6,055 bases of DNA from an uncultured Collinsella sp. (GCA_902493545.1 CABUQI010000073.1:1-6055); one strand, 5' to 3'. Positions 1-5,968 are shown, numbered from the stretch's first letter. Numbers and translations are program-made. The notes: generated by a model from the letters alone, not told the origin.

Positions 1-971
1 GCTATTATTCGACCAACGCCAAGGTGTTGAGCGACCTTGCCCGCGACCACGAGATTGTGCGCCTGATTTTGGACTGGCGTGAGAAGTCCAAGATTAAGTC
101 GACCTATCTGGACACGCTAGGTCCGTTGCGCCGTGGTGACGGTCGAGTGCACACCACGTACAACCAGACCATCACCGCGACGGGGCGTCTGTCCTCGAGC
201 GACCCGAACCTGCAGAACATTCCGACGCGCTCGGAGCTGGGGCGTACCGTCAAGACGGCGTTCTCGGCGGGCGAGGGCAGCGTCTTTTTGGCGGTGGACT
301 ACTCGCAGATCGAGCTGCGCCTGCTCGCGCATCTTTCGGGTGATGAACATCTGGTACGTGCCTTTAACGAGGGCGAGGACTTCCATGCCGAGACGGCCGC
401 GCGTGTATTTGGCGTGCCGGTGTCCGAGGTGACACCCGACCTGCGCAGCCGCGCCAAGGCCGTGAACTTTGGCATCGTGTACGGCCAGCAGGCCTACGGT
501 TTGTCGCAGTCGCTGCATATCTCGATGGCCGAGGCGCGCGATATGATCGATCGCTACTACGAGGCCTACCCGGGCGTGCGCACATTCCTCGATAATGTGG
601 TGGCGCGTGCCAAGCAGACGGGCTACGCCGAGACCATGTACGGTCGCCGGCGTCATATTCCGGAGCTCAAGGCCAAAAATCCGCAGCTTCGCGGCTTTGG
701 CGAACGCACGGCCATGAACCACCCCATGCAGGGCACCGCAGCAGACATCATCAAGATCGCCATGGCCCGCGTAAGCCGCCGCCTGGAAGAAGAGGGCTTT
801 GCCGCCCACATGATCCTACAAGTGCACGACGAACTGGACTTTGAGTGCCCCGTCGACGAAGTCGAGCGCCTCACCGCCATGGTCCGCGACGTTATGGAGC
901 ACGTAGTAGACCTCCGCGTCCCCCTAATCGCCGAAGCCAGCACCGGCATAACCTGGGCCGACGCCAAGTAA
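1..971 (+). CDS. polA: DNA polymerase I, C-terminal part (5' end outside window)
   Basis: Family A DNA polymerase, which fills gaps and replaces RNA primers during replication and repair. The frame is open from base 3 (bases 1-2 finish a codon) and gives 322 residues to the TAA at 969-971. This is about the last third of a protein that is usually 850-900 residues, so any exonuclease domains lie upstream. The first residues, YYSTNAKVL, match the conserved start of the fingers/palm region. Motif A (DYSQIELRLLAHLSGD) has its catalytic Asp at 297-299. Motif B (RSRAKAVNFGIVYG) spans 444-485, with its dNTP-binding Lys at 456-458. Motif C (LQVHDELDFE) has the second catalytic Asp at 828-830. TGRLSSSDPNLQNIP, another signature of the family, precedes motif A. 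All key polymerase residues are present and the frame is intact. It is convergent with the HAD gene and followed at once by a terminator. Confidence 0.97.
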   Translation, partial: YYSTNAKVLSDLARDHEIVRLILDWREKSKIKSTYLDTLGPLRRGDGRVHTTYNQTITATGRLSSSDPNLQNIPTRSELGRTVKTAFSAGEGSVFLAVDYSQIELRLLAHLSGDEHLVRAFNEGEDFHAETAARVFGVPVSEVTPDLRSRAKAVNFGIVYGQQAYGLSQSLHISMAEARDMIDRYYEAYPGVRTFLDNVVARAKQTGYAETMYGRRRHIPELKAKNPQLRGFGERTAMNHPMQGTAADIIKIAMARVSRRLEEEGFAAHMILQVHDELDFECPVDEVERLTAMVRDVMEHVVDLRVPLIAEASTGITWADAK

Positions 972-1005
972 AGGTACACCCACAACTCCAAAGTAACCAA
1001 AACCA

Positions 1006-1050
1006 GAAGGGGGCTCCTTGCCAACAAGGAGCCCCCTTCATTCAATTAAA
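1006..1050 (+). terminator. Intrinsic terminator of polA, possibly bidirectional
   Basis: A perfect 15-bp stem (1006-1020 with 1025-1039) closes a CCAA loop and starts 34 bases after the polA stop. The plus-strand tail (ATTCAATTAAATTC) is only moderately U-rich. On the minus strand the tail reads TGGTTTTGGTTACTTT, so the same hairpin could also stop transcription coming from the convergent HAD gene. Confidence 0.88.
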
Positions 1051-1107
1051 TTCAGCCAAAGTATCTAGGCGCCAAGACGCCATCCAGGCGGCAAGCAAGT
1101 CACCCAA

Positions 1108-1236
1108 GGACCTGGCCGGGCGAGGCGGGTAAGTTTTCGTAGATTCCGCACGAGCCGGAAAGCACTTAATGTGCTTTCCGAGCGAGCCCAGGACCTGACC
1201 GAGCGAAAAACTTACCCGCCTCGCCCGGCCAGGTCC
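1108..1236. repeat. Long inverted repeat (129 bp) with apical hairpin
   Basis: The left arm 1108-1139 and right arm 1204-1236 are complementary over 32 bp. The only flaw is one extra base in an A/T run (4 T in the left arm, 5 A in the right). The arms begin GGACCTGGCCGGGCGAGG. The 64-base middle contains its own perfect 10-bp hairpin (1156-1165 with 1171-1180, loop TTAAT). A second, degenerate direct copy of the arm start lies at 1190-1206, matching 1107-1123 at 15 of 17 bases. Neither end has a U-tract, so it does not look like an ordinary terminator. It sits between convergent genes, the usual place for REP/BIME-like or MITE-like intergenic elements. No terminal target duplication is obvious. 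The element family is not recognised. Confidence 0.85.
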
Positions 1237-1247
1237 GACGAGCCACG

Positions 1248-2075
1248 TTAACGAGCCGCCAAGATGGCGTCGATGAGCGTCAGTACGCCCCCGTCGTTGT
1301 TACTCGGAATGCGCCATTTAGCATGCGCGTTCATATGCTCCTCGGCGTTGTCCACGATAAAGCTGTGGCCGACGCGCTCCAGCATGGGGATGTCGTTGTA
1401 GGTGTCGCCCGCAGCAGCGGCGTCAGCGATATCGATGCCCAGGTGCTCGCAAAGATGCGCGACGCCGGCGCCCTTGTCGACACCCAGGTTCATAAAGTCG
1501 ATCCACTCGCGCCCGGCGTTGGTGACGTAGAGCTTGTCCGAGAACTCGGGGCTATAGGTCTCGCGGAAAGCGGGCTCGGCGTCGTAGCCGGGGAAGAAGA
1601 CCGAAATCTTGTTGGACTCGAAATCAATGCCCTCAAAGCTGTCGACGTAGTTGATTGTGTTGTAGTAGACGCTGATCTCGTCGTGGTACTGATGGTCACG
1701 GGCAAGCACGTAGAACTCGTCGAAGCAGCACAGGACGGGAACGGCGCGCGGGTCCTCCGAGGCACGGCTCAAGACCTGCTGATACAGCGCCACATCGATG
1801 TTGCTCTTATAGATATAGTTGCCGCGATAGATGACGCAGGCTCCGTTGTCGGGACAAAAGGCGAGGCGGTTCTTGATGCCCTCGAACATCTCCTCGAGCT
1901 TGGGGGCTGGACGTCCGCTAGCGGGGCAGAACACGATGCCAGCCTCGGCGAGCTTGTCCAGGCGCTCATCAAGACCCTGAGGTAGCACGCGCTCGTCGGT
2001 GAGAAGCGTCTTGTCCATATCAACGGCGAGAATCTTAATGTTTCCAATATTGGCGTCCGATTCGTAAGTTTGCAT
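1248..2075 (-). CDS. Cof-type HAD-IIB family hydrolase (sugar-phosphate phosphatase type)
   Basis: 275 residues, a normal length for the Cof subfamily of the haloacid dehalogenase superfamily. These are cytosolic Mg-dependent phosphatases acting on sugar phosphates, nucleotides or cofactors. Motif I is DMDKTLL, with nucleophile Asp19 and acid/base Asp21. Motif II is ASGRP around Ser53. Motif III Lys is probably Lys201 (VDKGAGVAHL). Motif IV is GDTYNDIPML (Asp224, Asn227, Asp228). The C2-type cap lies between motifs II and III, about residues 85-190, and the C-terminal NNDGGVLTLID matches the NDGGVA-like element of the family. Motif I has Lys where most members have Gly (DxDGT). The ATG at 2073-2075 is preceded by GAAAGG (2085-2090) at 9 bases, which supports this start. 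It is a single-gene unit, divergent from the argG region. The substrate cannot be told from sequence. Confidence 0.93.
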   Translation of the reverse strand: MQTYESDANIGNIKILAVDMDKTLLTDERVLPQGLDERLDKLAEAGIVFCPASGRPAPKLEEMFEGIKNRLAFCPDNGACVIYRGNYIYKSNIDVALYQQVLSRASEDPRAVPVLCCFDEFYVLARDHQYHDEISVYYNTINYVDSFEGIDFESNKISVFFPGYDAEPAFRETYSPEFSDKLYVTNAGREWIDFMNLGVDKGAGVAHLCEHLGIDIADAAAAGDTYNDIPMLERVGHSFIVDNAEEHMNAHAKWRIPSNNDGGVLTLIDAILAAR

Positions 2076-2110
2076 AAAAGCGAGCCTTTCGTTTCGAAAT
2101 TGTTTCAGAT

Positions 2111-2116
2111 GTTATA
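2111..2116 (-). promoter_or_regulatory. Possible -10 element for the HAD hydrolase gene
   Basis: On the minus strand this reads TATAAC, one mismatch from the -10 consensus. Transcription would start near 2104, giving a leader of about 29 bases that includes the GAAAGG ribosome binding site. No convincing -35 element is seen 16-18 bases upstream, so this is tentative. Confidence 0.35.
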
Positions 2117-2185
2117 ACCATCAACTCGTAGTCAGGCGTATTTTCGCAGGAACGCAGCGTATTTGCACTGCATTTCACAAACTAA

Positions 2186-2252
2186 TGAAAAAACTTTTCA
2201 GAAATTTGAATTTGTCGCTTGTGCAGCGGGCACTTTATCGTAATATAGCGAC
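2186..2252. promoter_or_regulatory. AT-rich palindrome and nested hairpins between divergent genes
   Basis: TGAAAA-AAC-TTTTCA (2186-2200) is a perfect 6-bp dyad and could be an operator. Just beyond it, GTCGC (2214-2218) pairs with GCGAC (2248-2252), enclosing GTGC-AGCGG-GCAC (2221-2233). The stretch lies between the HAD promoter region and the argG leader. No protein-coding signal was found from 2120 to 2340. It does not match the ArgR box consensus well, so the binding protein, if any, is unknown. Confidence 0.3.
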
Positions 2253-2312
2253 CATCGAAAACGGAGACGGAAAAACAACCGCTTACCGAGTAAAAGGTAC
2301 CGTTTACGATAT

Positions 2313-2318
2313 TAGAAT
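2313..2318 (+). promoter_or_regulatory. Possible -10 element for the argG leader transcript
   Basis: TAGAAT differs from TATAAT at one position. It would start transcription near 2325, about 25 bases before the leader peptide ATG, which suits an attenuator. No good -35 lies at 16-18 bases. An alternative is TACGAT (2305-2310) with TTACCG (2283-2288) at 16 bases, which is also weak. Confidence 0.35.
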
Positions 2319-2349
2319 TGCGCCCGGCGATAGGTGAAAGGAGAGGCAG

Positions 2350-2424
2350 ATGCAGTTCGTAAAGATCATCACCACTGCAGACAATGCCATCCGACGCCAG
2401 CGCGCAATTTCCCGACGACGATAA
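2350..2424 (+). CDS. Arginine-rich leader peptide of argG (24 aa)
   Basis: A 24-codon ORF starts with ATG at 2350-2352, preceded by AAAGGAG (2337-2343) at 6 bases, one of the best ribosome binding sites in the window. It ends with TAA at 2422-2424. The first 14 residues are unremarkable. The last eleven are IRRQRAISRRR, so six of the final ten residues are Arg, with three Arg codons directly before the stop. The Arg codons are CGA at 15, 22, 23 and 24 and CGC at 16 and 18; CGA is absent from argG and argH downstream. The product is presumably not a functional protein. Known leader peptides of amino acid operons (trp, his, leu) have this design, with codons for the end product of the pathway placed where ribosome stalling changes RNA folding. 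Its position 205 bases ahead of an arginine biosynthesis gene fits that role. Attenuation is an inference, not shown by the sequence. Confidence 0.75.
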   Translation: MQFVKIITTADNAIRRQRAISRRR

Positions 2425-2476
2425 CAATCGTCTCTGTCCGCATGGGGCGAATTGCCTCAACAGAGTCATTTTGAGG
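2417..2476 (+). promoter_or_regulatory. Overlapping alternative RNA hairpins after the leader peptide (candidate attenuator)
   Basis: Three short helices share bases and exclude one another. GACGAT (2417-2422), which overlaps the last Arg codons and the stop, pairs with ATCGTC (2427-2432). CTCTGT (2432-2437) pairs with ACAGAG (2460-2465), continued inside by TGGGGC (2443-2448) with GCCTCA (2454-2459). CCTCAA (2455-2460) pairs with TTGAGG (2471-2476). The order matches the 1:2, 2:3, 3:4 logic of classical attenuators. The second hairpin is followed by TCATTTT and the third by TCGTTGGGTTTT, so which one terminates is not clear. Each helix is only 6 bp (12 for the middle one, with a 5-base bulge), so chance pairing is possible. 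Confidence 0.45.
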
Positions 2477-2488
2477 TCGTTGGGTTTT

Positions 2489-2535
2489 AGCATGACATTG
2501 CTGCATGTTTCTAGGGCATGTATGTGCTGATTTTT
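2489..2535 (+). terminator. Possible weak terminator/attenuator ahead of argG
   Basis: AGCATG (2489-2494) pairs with TATGTGCT's last six bases (2523-2528, two G-U pairs). TGCATG (2502-2507) pairs with CATGTA (2517-2522, one G-U pair). The 3' arm is continuous and the 5' arm has a 7-base bulge. GA and then five T (2531-2535) and GCTATTT follow. The stem is AT/GU-rich and weak. GTCAT (2465-2469) can pair with ATGAC (2492-2496) and would disrupt it, which extends the chain of alternative helices from the leader peptide. Confidence 0.3.
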
Positions 2536-2629
2536 GCTATTTAACCTGATATTGCACGGTATATGACCTTGAAATGACTTGCAACTGACCGATGTTCTAA
2601 CTAGCTACCAAGGGCGAAAGGAAACAGCC

Positions 2630-3856
2630 ATGAGCAAGGAAAAAGTCGTTCTCGCATATTCCGGTGGTCTTGATACATCCGTATGTGTCAAGTGGCTCCA
2701 GGACGAGAAGAATCTCGATGTCGTTTGTGTCTGCGGCAACGTGGGCCAGGAGGAGACCGGCCTGGACGCCAAGAAGCAGAAGGCGCTTGACCTTGGCGTT
2801 CTCGATTGCCAGGTACTCGACCTGCGCGACGAGTTCTCCGATGAGTTCCTGACTAAGGCCATCGCTGCAAACTCCATGTACGAGAACAAGTACCCGCTGC
2901 TCTCCGCCCTGTCTCGCCCGCTGCTCGCCAAGAAGCTCGTCGAGGTCGCTCACGAGTTTGGCGCGACCTACGTCGCCCACGGCTGCACCGGCAAGGGTAA
3001 CGACCAGGTTCGTTTTGAGGCTGCCGTCAAGGCCCTCGACCCCGAGCTCAAGGTTATCGCCCCGGTTCGCGAGTGGGATCTGAAGTGCCGTCCCGACGAG
3101 GTCGCCTATGCCCACGCCCACAACGTGCCGGTTCCCGAGGGTGCCAACGACAACCCCTACTCCATCGATGACAACCTGTGGGGTCGCGCCATCGAGTGCG
3201 GTCACCTGGAGGATCCCTGGAACGAGCCGCTCGACGACGCTTGGGTTATGACCAAGAACCCCGAGGACACGCCCGACACCCCGACGTATACCGAGATCGA
3301 GTTTGAGGCCGGCAAGCCCGTCGCCGTCGATGGCAAGAAGATGAAACTCTCCGAGATCGTCATTGCCCTCAACAAGATTTCGGGCGACAACGGCTTTGGT
3401 CGCCTGGACCTGGTCGAGGATCGTCTGGTGGGCCTCAAGAGCCGCGAGTGCTACGAGGTTCCCGGCGCCCTGACGCTCATCACCGCCCACAAGGCACTCG
3501 AGGACATCTGCGTCGAGGGCGACCTGCTCAAGACCAAGATTAAGCTCGAGCAGGATTGGGCGACCGCCGTGTACAACGGCCAGTGGTACAGCCCGCTCAA
3601 GAACGCGCTCGACGCCTTTATGGCCGACACCCAGAAGTTCGTGACCGGCACCGTCCGCCTGAAGTTCTTTAAGGGCAACTGCCATGTCGTCGGTCGCAAG
3701 AGCCCGTTTAGCCTGTATGACTACGGTCTGGCTACCTACGACCGCGACACCACGTTTGATGAGAAGGCCAGCGCCGGCTTTATCGAGATCGACACACTGT
3801 CGCTCAAGACGTGGGCCAAGGTCCAGGGTCCCAGCTCTGCTGCCGCTCAGGCTTAA
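2630..3856 (+). CDS. argG: Argininosuccinate synthase
   Basis: Cytosolic enzyme joining citrulline and aspartate with ATP to give argininosuccinate, AMP and PPi, the penultimate step of arginine synthesis. The 408 residues match the usual bacterial length of about 400. The N-terminal nucleotide-binding domain carries the PP-loop AYSGGLDTSV (9-18), GNVGQEE (37-43) and HGCTGKGNDQVRFE (117-130), the family signature that binds ATP and aspartate. PVREW (145-149) and NPYSIDDNLWGRAIE (175-189) lead into the synthetase domain, and SPFSLYDYGLATYDRD (358-373) is the conserved C-terminal part. The start is ATG 2630, with GAAAGGAAA (2616-2624) ahead. A TTG at 2579 in frame would add 17 residues but has no ribosome binding site and no family support. 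All 12 Arg codons are CGC or CGT. It is probably controlled by the arginine-rich leader peptide upstream. argH lies 522 bp downstream on the same strand. Confidence 0.98.
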   Translation: MSKEKVVLAYSGGLDTSVCVKWLQDEKNLDVVCVCGNVGQEETGLDAKKQKALDLGVLDCQVLDLRDEFSDEFLTKAIAANSMYENKYPLLSALSRPLLAKKLVEVAHEFGATYVAHGCTGKGNDQVRFEAAVKALDPELKVIAPVREWDLKCRPDEVAYAHAHNVPVPEGANDNPYSIDDNLWGRAIECGHLEDPWNEPLDDAWVMTKNPEDTPDTPTYTEIEFEAGKPVAVDGKKMKLSEIVIALNKISGDNGFGRLDLVEDRLVGLKSRECYEVPGALTLITAHKALEDICVEGDLLKTKIKLEQDWATAVYNGQWYSPLKNALDAFMADTQKFVTGTVRLKFFKGNCHVVGRKSPFSLYDYGLATYDRDTTFDEKASAGFIEIDTLSLKTWAKVQGPSSAAAQA

Positions 3857-3871
3857 GTCTTCCTTCCCTTG

Positions 3872-3934
3872 GTATCCGCGCGGCCCATCCGCGTGATACA
3901 TAACGGGCGCATGGGGTCCCTACCTTTCGTTATG
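3872..3934 (+). other. Two consecutive hairpins just after argG
   Basis: GTATC (3872-3876) pairs with GATAC (3895-3899) and, across a small internal loop, CGCGG (3879-3883) pairs with CCGCG (3889-3893), 16 bases after the argG stop. Next, CATAACG (3899-3905) pairs with CGTTATG (3928-3934), enclosing GGG/CCC. No U-run follows either, so they look more like 3'-end structure or a Rho-type region than clean intrinsic terminators. The two stems share base 3899. Confidence 0.4.
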
Positions 3935-4009
3935 CTTGCTGACACTTCTTAACATCGGTGGCCCCTACGTTCCGCCCGCATATATGACGCCGCGACTGCG
4001 GCTGAGTCC

Positions 4010-4050
4010 GAGCCCCGCCGGGGTTGTCCGGCGGGGCTCCTTCTATCAAT
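4010..4050 (+). terminator. GC-rich terminator-like hairpin between argG and the small ORF
   Basis: A perfect 12-bp stem, GAGCCCCGCCGG (4010-4021) with CCGGCGGGGCTC (4028-4039), has a 6-base loop and is followed by CTTCTATCAATTT. The U-tract is imperfect. A small hairpin, GCCGC-GACT-GCGGC (3989-4002), stands directly in front. It is either the distal argG terminator, over 150 bases after the stop, or an attenuator in the leader of the small ORF that begins 51 bases later. Confidence 0.65.
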
Positions 4051-4089
4051 TTGGCGGCTCTGCGCCTATATATATGAGGAGTATCCATT

Positions 4090-4260
4090 ATGTTCAATGC
4101 TGTCGTGCATGCTTTACTTGCCCTCGCGCCCGAGCTCGATGCTGCAAAGGTCGAGGAGGTCCCCATGAGCCTGAAGGCTTGGATTGACTGTTCGCAGGGC
4201 AACATCCGGAGGGAGACGTTGGGTGCCAAGTGCATGGTGCGTCACTTCTTTGCAAATTAG
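4090..4260 (+). CDS. Small ORF of unknown function between argG and argH (56 aa)
   Basis: ATG at 4090-4092 has GAGGAG (4076-4081) at 8 bases; the ORF runs 56 codons to TAG at 4258-4260. Codon use resembles the neighbouring genes, with mostly C/G third bases. The N-terminus is MFNAVVHALLALAPELDAAK, a short hydrophobic stretch followed by acidic residues. It is too short and too little hydrophobic for a clear membrane segment or signal peptide. The C-terminal half (IDCSQGNIRRETLGAKCM) has two Cys and several basic residues. A second in-frame ATG at 4165 has a perfect AGGAGG (4154-4159) at 5 bases, so a 31-residue form may be the main or an additional product. It lies 118 bases ahead of argH on the same strand and could share its transcript. 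I do not recognise a family. Only three Arg are present, so it is not an obvious arginine leader peptide. Confidence 0.55.
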   Translation: MFNAVVHALLALAPELDAAKVEEVPMSLKAWIDCSQGNIRRETLGAKCMVRHFFAN

Positions 4261-4378
4261 CTACATGGCCCCGCGCGCAGTGGGGAATGTGTAAAACTAG
4301 CGGTTGGTAAATCGCTTTAGCGATATGGCGCATTGCTTTGGGCGCTTGTTTTGGTATTTGGAGAAAGGAGACGGTTCC

Positions 4379-5809
4379 ATGGCTCTTTGGGGCGGTCGTT
4401 TTGAGGCGGGCGTGGCCGAGGTCACGCAGGAGTTTGGTGCGTCGTTGCCGGTCGACAAGCATCTCTATAAGCAGGATATCGCCGGCTCTAAGGCACATGC
4501 CAAGATGCTGGCCGCCCAGGGCATCATCAGTGCCGAGGACGAGCAGGCGATCGCCGAGGGCCTGACCGGAATCGAGCAGGATATCGATGCCGGCAACTTC
4601 ACCTTCGATATCAACGACGAGGACATTCATATGTCCATCGAGAGCGAGTTGACGCGCCGCATCGGCGAGGCCGGTAAGCGCTTGCATACCGGGCGTTCGC
4701 GCAACGACCAGGTGGCGACCGATACGCGCCTGGGCGTCAAGGCGCTTGCCAAGGAGCTCATGGAGGCCAATCTTGAGCTGCGCCATGTGCTGGTGGATGC
4801 GGCCAAGAAGTACGACAAGGTGATTCTGCCGGGTTACACGCATATGCAGCACGCTCAGCCCGTGCTGCTGTCGCATCATCTGCTGGCATATTCCTGGATG
4901 TTCGCGCGCGACTTTACGCGCCTGAAGGCCGCCTTTGATGCCGCCGACAACTGTCCACTGGGTGCTGCCGCGCTTGCCGGTACGAGCTATCCGCTCGATC
5001 GCCAGATGACGGCTGCCGAACTTGGCTTTGCGGGCGTGATTCCCAACTCGCTCGATGCGGTTTCCGACCGTGATTTCCTGCTCGACCTGCATTACGCCGG
5101 CTCCGTCATGGCCATGCACCTGTCGCGTCTTTCCGAGGAGATCGTGCTGTGGTCGAGCTCCGAATTTGGCTTTATCACGCTTTCAGACTCTTACTCCACC
5201 GGCTCGTCTATCATGCCACAGAAGAAGAACCCCGACTTTGCCGAGCTTATCCGCGGCAAGAGCGGTCGCGTGTACGGCAACCTGGTGCAGTTGCTCGTGA
5301 CCATGAAGGGCTTGCCGCTCGCCTATAACAAGGACTTGCAGGAGGACAAGGAGGGCGCGCTCGATACCGCCCATACGCTCATGCAGTGCCTGTCCGTTAT
5401 GGCCGGAATGATTTCGACTTGGACCGTCAACGAGGATGCCATGGCGCGCGAGTGCGGCGTGGGACACCTTGCCGCCACCGATGTTGCCGATTACCTGGCC
5501 AAGCGTGGCCTGCCGTTCCGCGAGGCACATGCCGTGGTGGGGCATCTGGTCCTGATGTGCGAGAAGCGCGGCTGTAATCTTGAGGACCTGCCGTTTGAGG
5601 TGTTCCAGGAGGCAAGCCCGCTCTTTGAGCGCGACATTACCGAGGCGCTCGACATCCCGTCGATTGTTGCCGCGCGCACGACCGAGGGCGGCACCGCTCC
5701 TGCCGCCGTTGCCGCGCAGCTGCAGCGTGCCGAGTCACAGCTCGTGGCCGACGAGGGCGCGTTTGGATCGCTGACCAAGGTCGTCGAGATGGGTCACGGG
5801 GTTAATTAG
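4379..5809 (+). CDS. argH: Argininosuccinate lyase
   Basis: Splits argininosuccinate into arginine and fumarate, the last step of arginine synthesis. It is a cytosolic homotetramer of the fumarase/aspartase superfamily. The 476 residues are slightly longer than the usual 455-470. The N-terminus MALWGGRFEAG is typical. Conserved blocks seen are TGRSRNDQVATDTRL (104-118), GYTHMQHAQP (152-161, Thr154-His155 at the active site) and the superfamily signature GSSIMPQKKNPD (275-286) with the catalytic Ser. ATG 4379 is preceded by AAAGGAG (4364-4370) at 8 bases. An in-frame GTG at 4304 would add 25 residues unlike the family and was not chosen. All 22 Arg codons are CGC or CGT. No good promoter was found directly upstream. 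Transcription may come from argG or from ahead of the small ORF. It ends 45 bases before a strong terminator. Confidence 0.98.
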   Translation: MALWGGRFEAGVAEVTQEFGASLPVDKHLYKQDIAGSKAHAKMLAAQGIISAEDEQAIAEGLTGIEQDIDAGNFTFDINDEDIHMSIESELTRRIGEAGKRLHTGRSRNDQVATDTRLGVKALAKELMEANLELRHVLVDAAKKYDKVILPGYTHMQHAQPVLLSHHLLAYSWMFARDFTRLKAAFDAADNCPLGAAALAGTSYPLDRQMTAAELGFAGVIPNSLDAVSDRDFLLDLHYAGSVMAMHLSRLSEEIVLWSSSEFGFITLSDSYSTGSSIMPQKKNPDFAELIRGKSGRVYGNLVQLLVTMKGLPLAYNKDLQEDKEGALDTAHTLMQCLSVMAGMISTWTVNEDAMARECGVGHLAATDVADYLAKRGLPFREAHAVVGHLVLMCEKRGCNLEDLPFEVFQEASPLFERDITEALDIPSIVAARTTEGGTAPAAVAAQLQRAESQLVADEGAFGSLTKVVEMGHGVN

Positions 5810-5854
5810 CTTATTGGATGCGTCTGTCTGGTGTGTTCATCATATCTTGCCTTT

Positions 5855-5888
5855 ACGGGTGCCCGCTACGGTGGGCGCCCGTTTTGTT
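5855..5888 (+). terminator. Intrinsic terminator of argH with UACG tetraloop
   Basis: ACGGGTGCCC (5855-5864) pairs with GGGCGCCCGT (5873-5882, one G-U pair), and the stem continues with G-U and C-G pairs to close a UACG loop (5867-5870), the very stable C(UNCG)G form. TTTTGTT follows. It starts 45 bases after the argH stop and is the clearest terminator in the window. Confidence 0.93.
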
Positions 5889-5968
5889 ATAGAGAAGGGA
5901 GGGGCTTGTCGAGAACTTCTGTAGGACCTTTGGGCAGGTTGTGAAGGGGGTGCGTTCACGGGTGGCAA

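Noticed and set aside
117..809. 230-residue ORF antisense to polA, and similar long antisense ORFs at 1323-1985 and 4094-5119
   Set aside because: All lie opposite genes with clear catalytic motifs and show no family features of their own; typical of GC-rich DNA.
845..1132. 95-residue plus-strand ORF spanning the polA end and the left repeat arm
   Set aside because: Starts inside polA in another frame with no ribosome binding site and runs through the terminator hairpin and repeat.
2182..2493. 103-residue minus-strand ORF in the argG upstream region
   Set aside because: No ribosome binding site before its ATG, no recognisable family, and it runs antisense through the well-supported leader peptide.
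2579..2629. Upstream TTG start for argG
   Set aside because: No ribosome binding site ahead of it; GAAAGGAAA before ATG 2630 and the family N-terminus both favour the later start.
2161..2629. ArgR operator (ARG box) upstream of argG
   Set aside because: Looked for paired TGAAT/ATTCA-like half-sites; only isolated partial matches such as near 2206-2211 were seen, none with the expected symmetry.
2597..3901. 434-residue ORF antisense to argG
   Set aside because: Shadow of argG codon bias; argG is certain from motifs over its full length.
3940..4045. T-box riboswitch before the small ORF or argH
   Set aside because: The conserved GGGTGGNACCGCG antiterminator segment is not present; GGTGGCCCC near 3957 is only a superficial match.
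4333..4360. Promoter directly ahead of argH (TTGCTT, 16 bases, TATTTG)
   Set aside because: Both boxes match at only half their positions, and transcription would begin inside the ribosome binding site.
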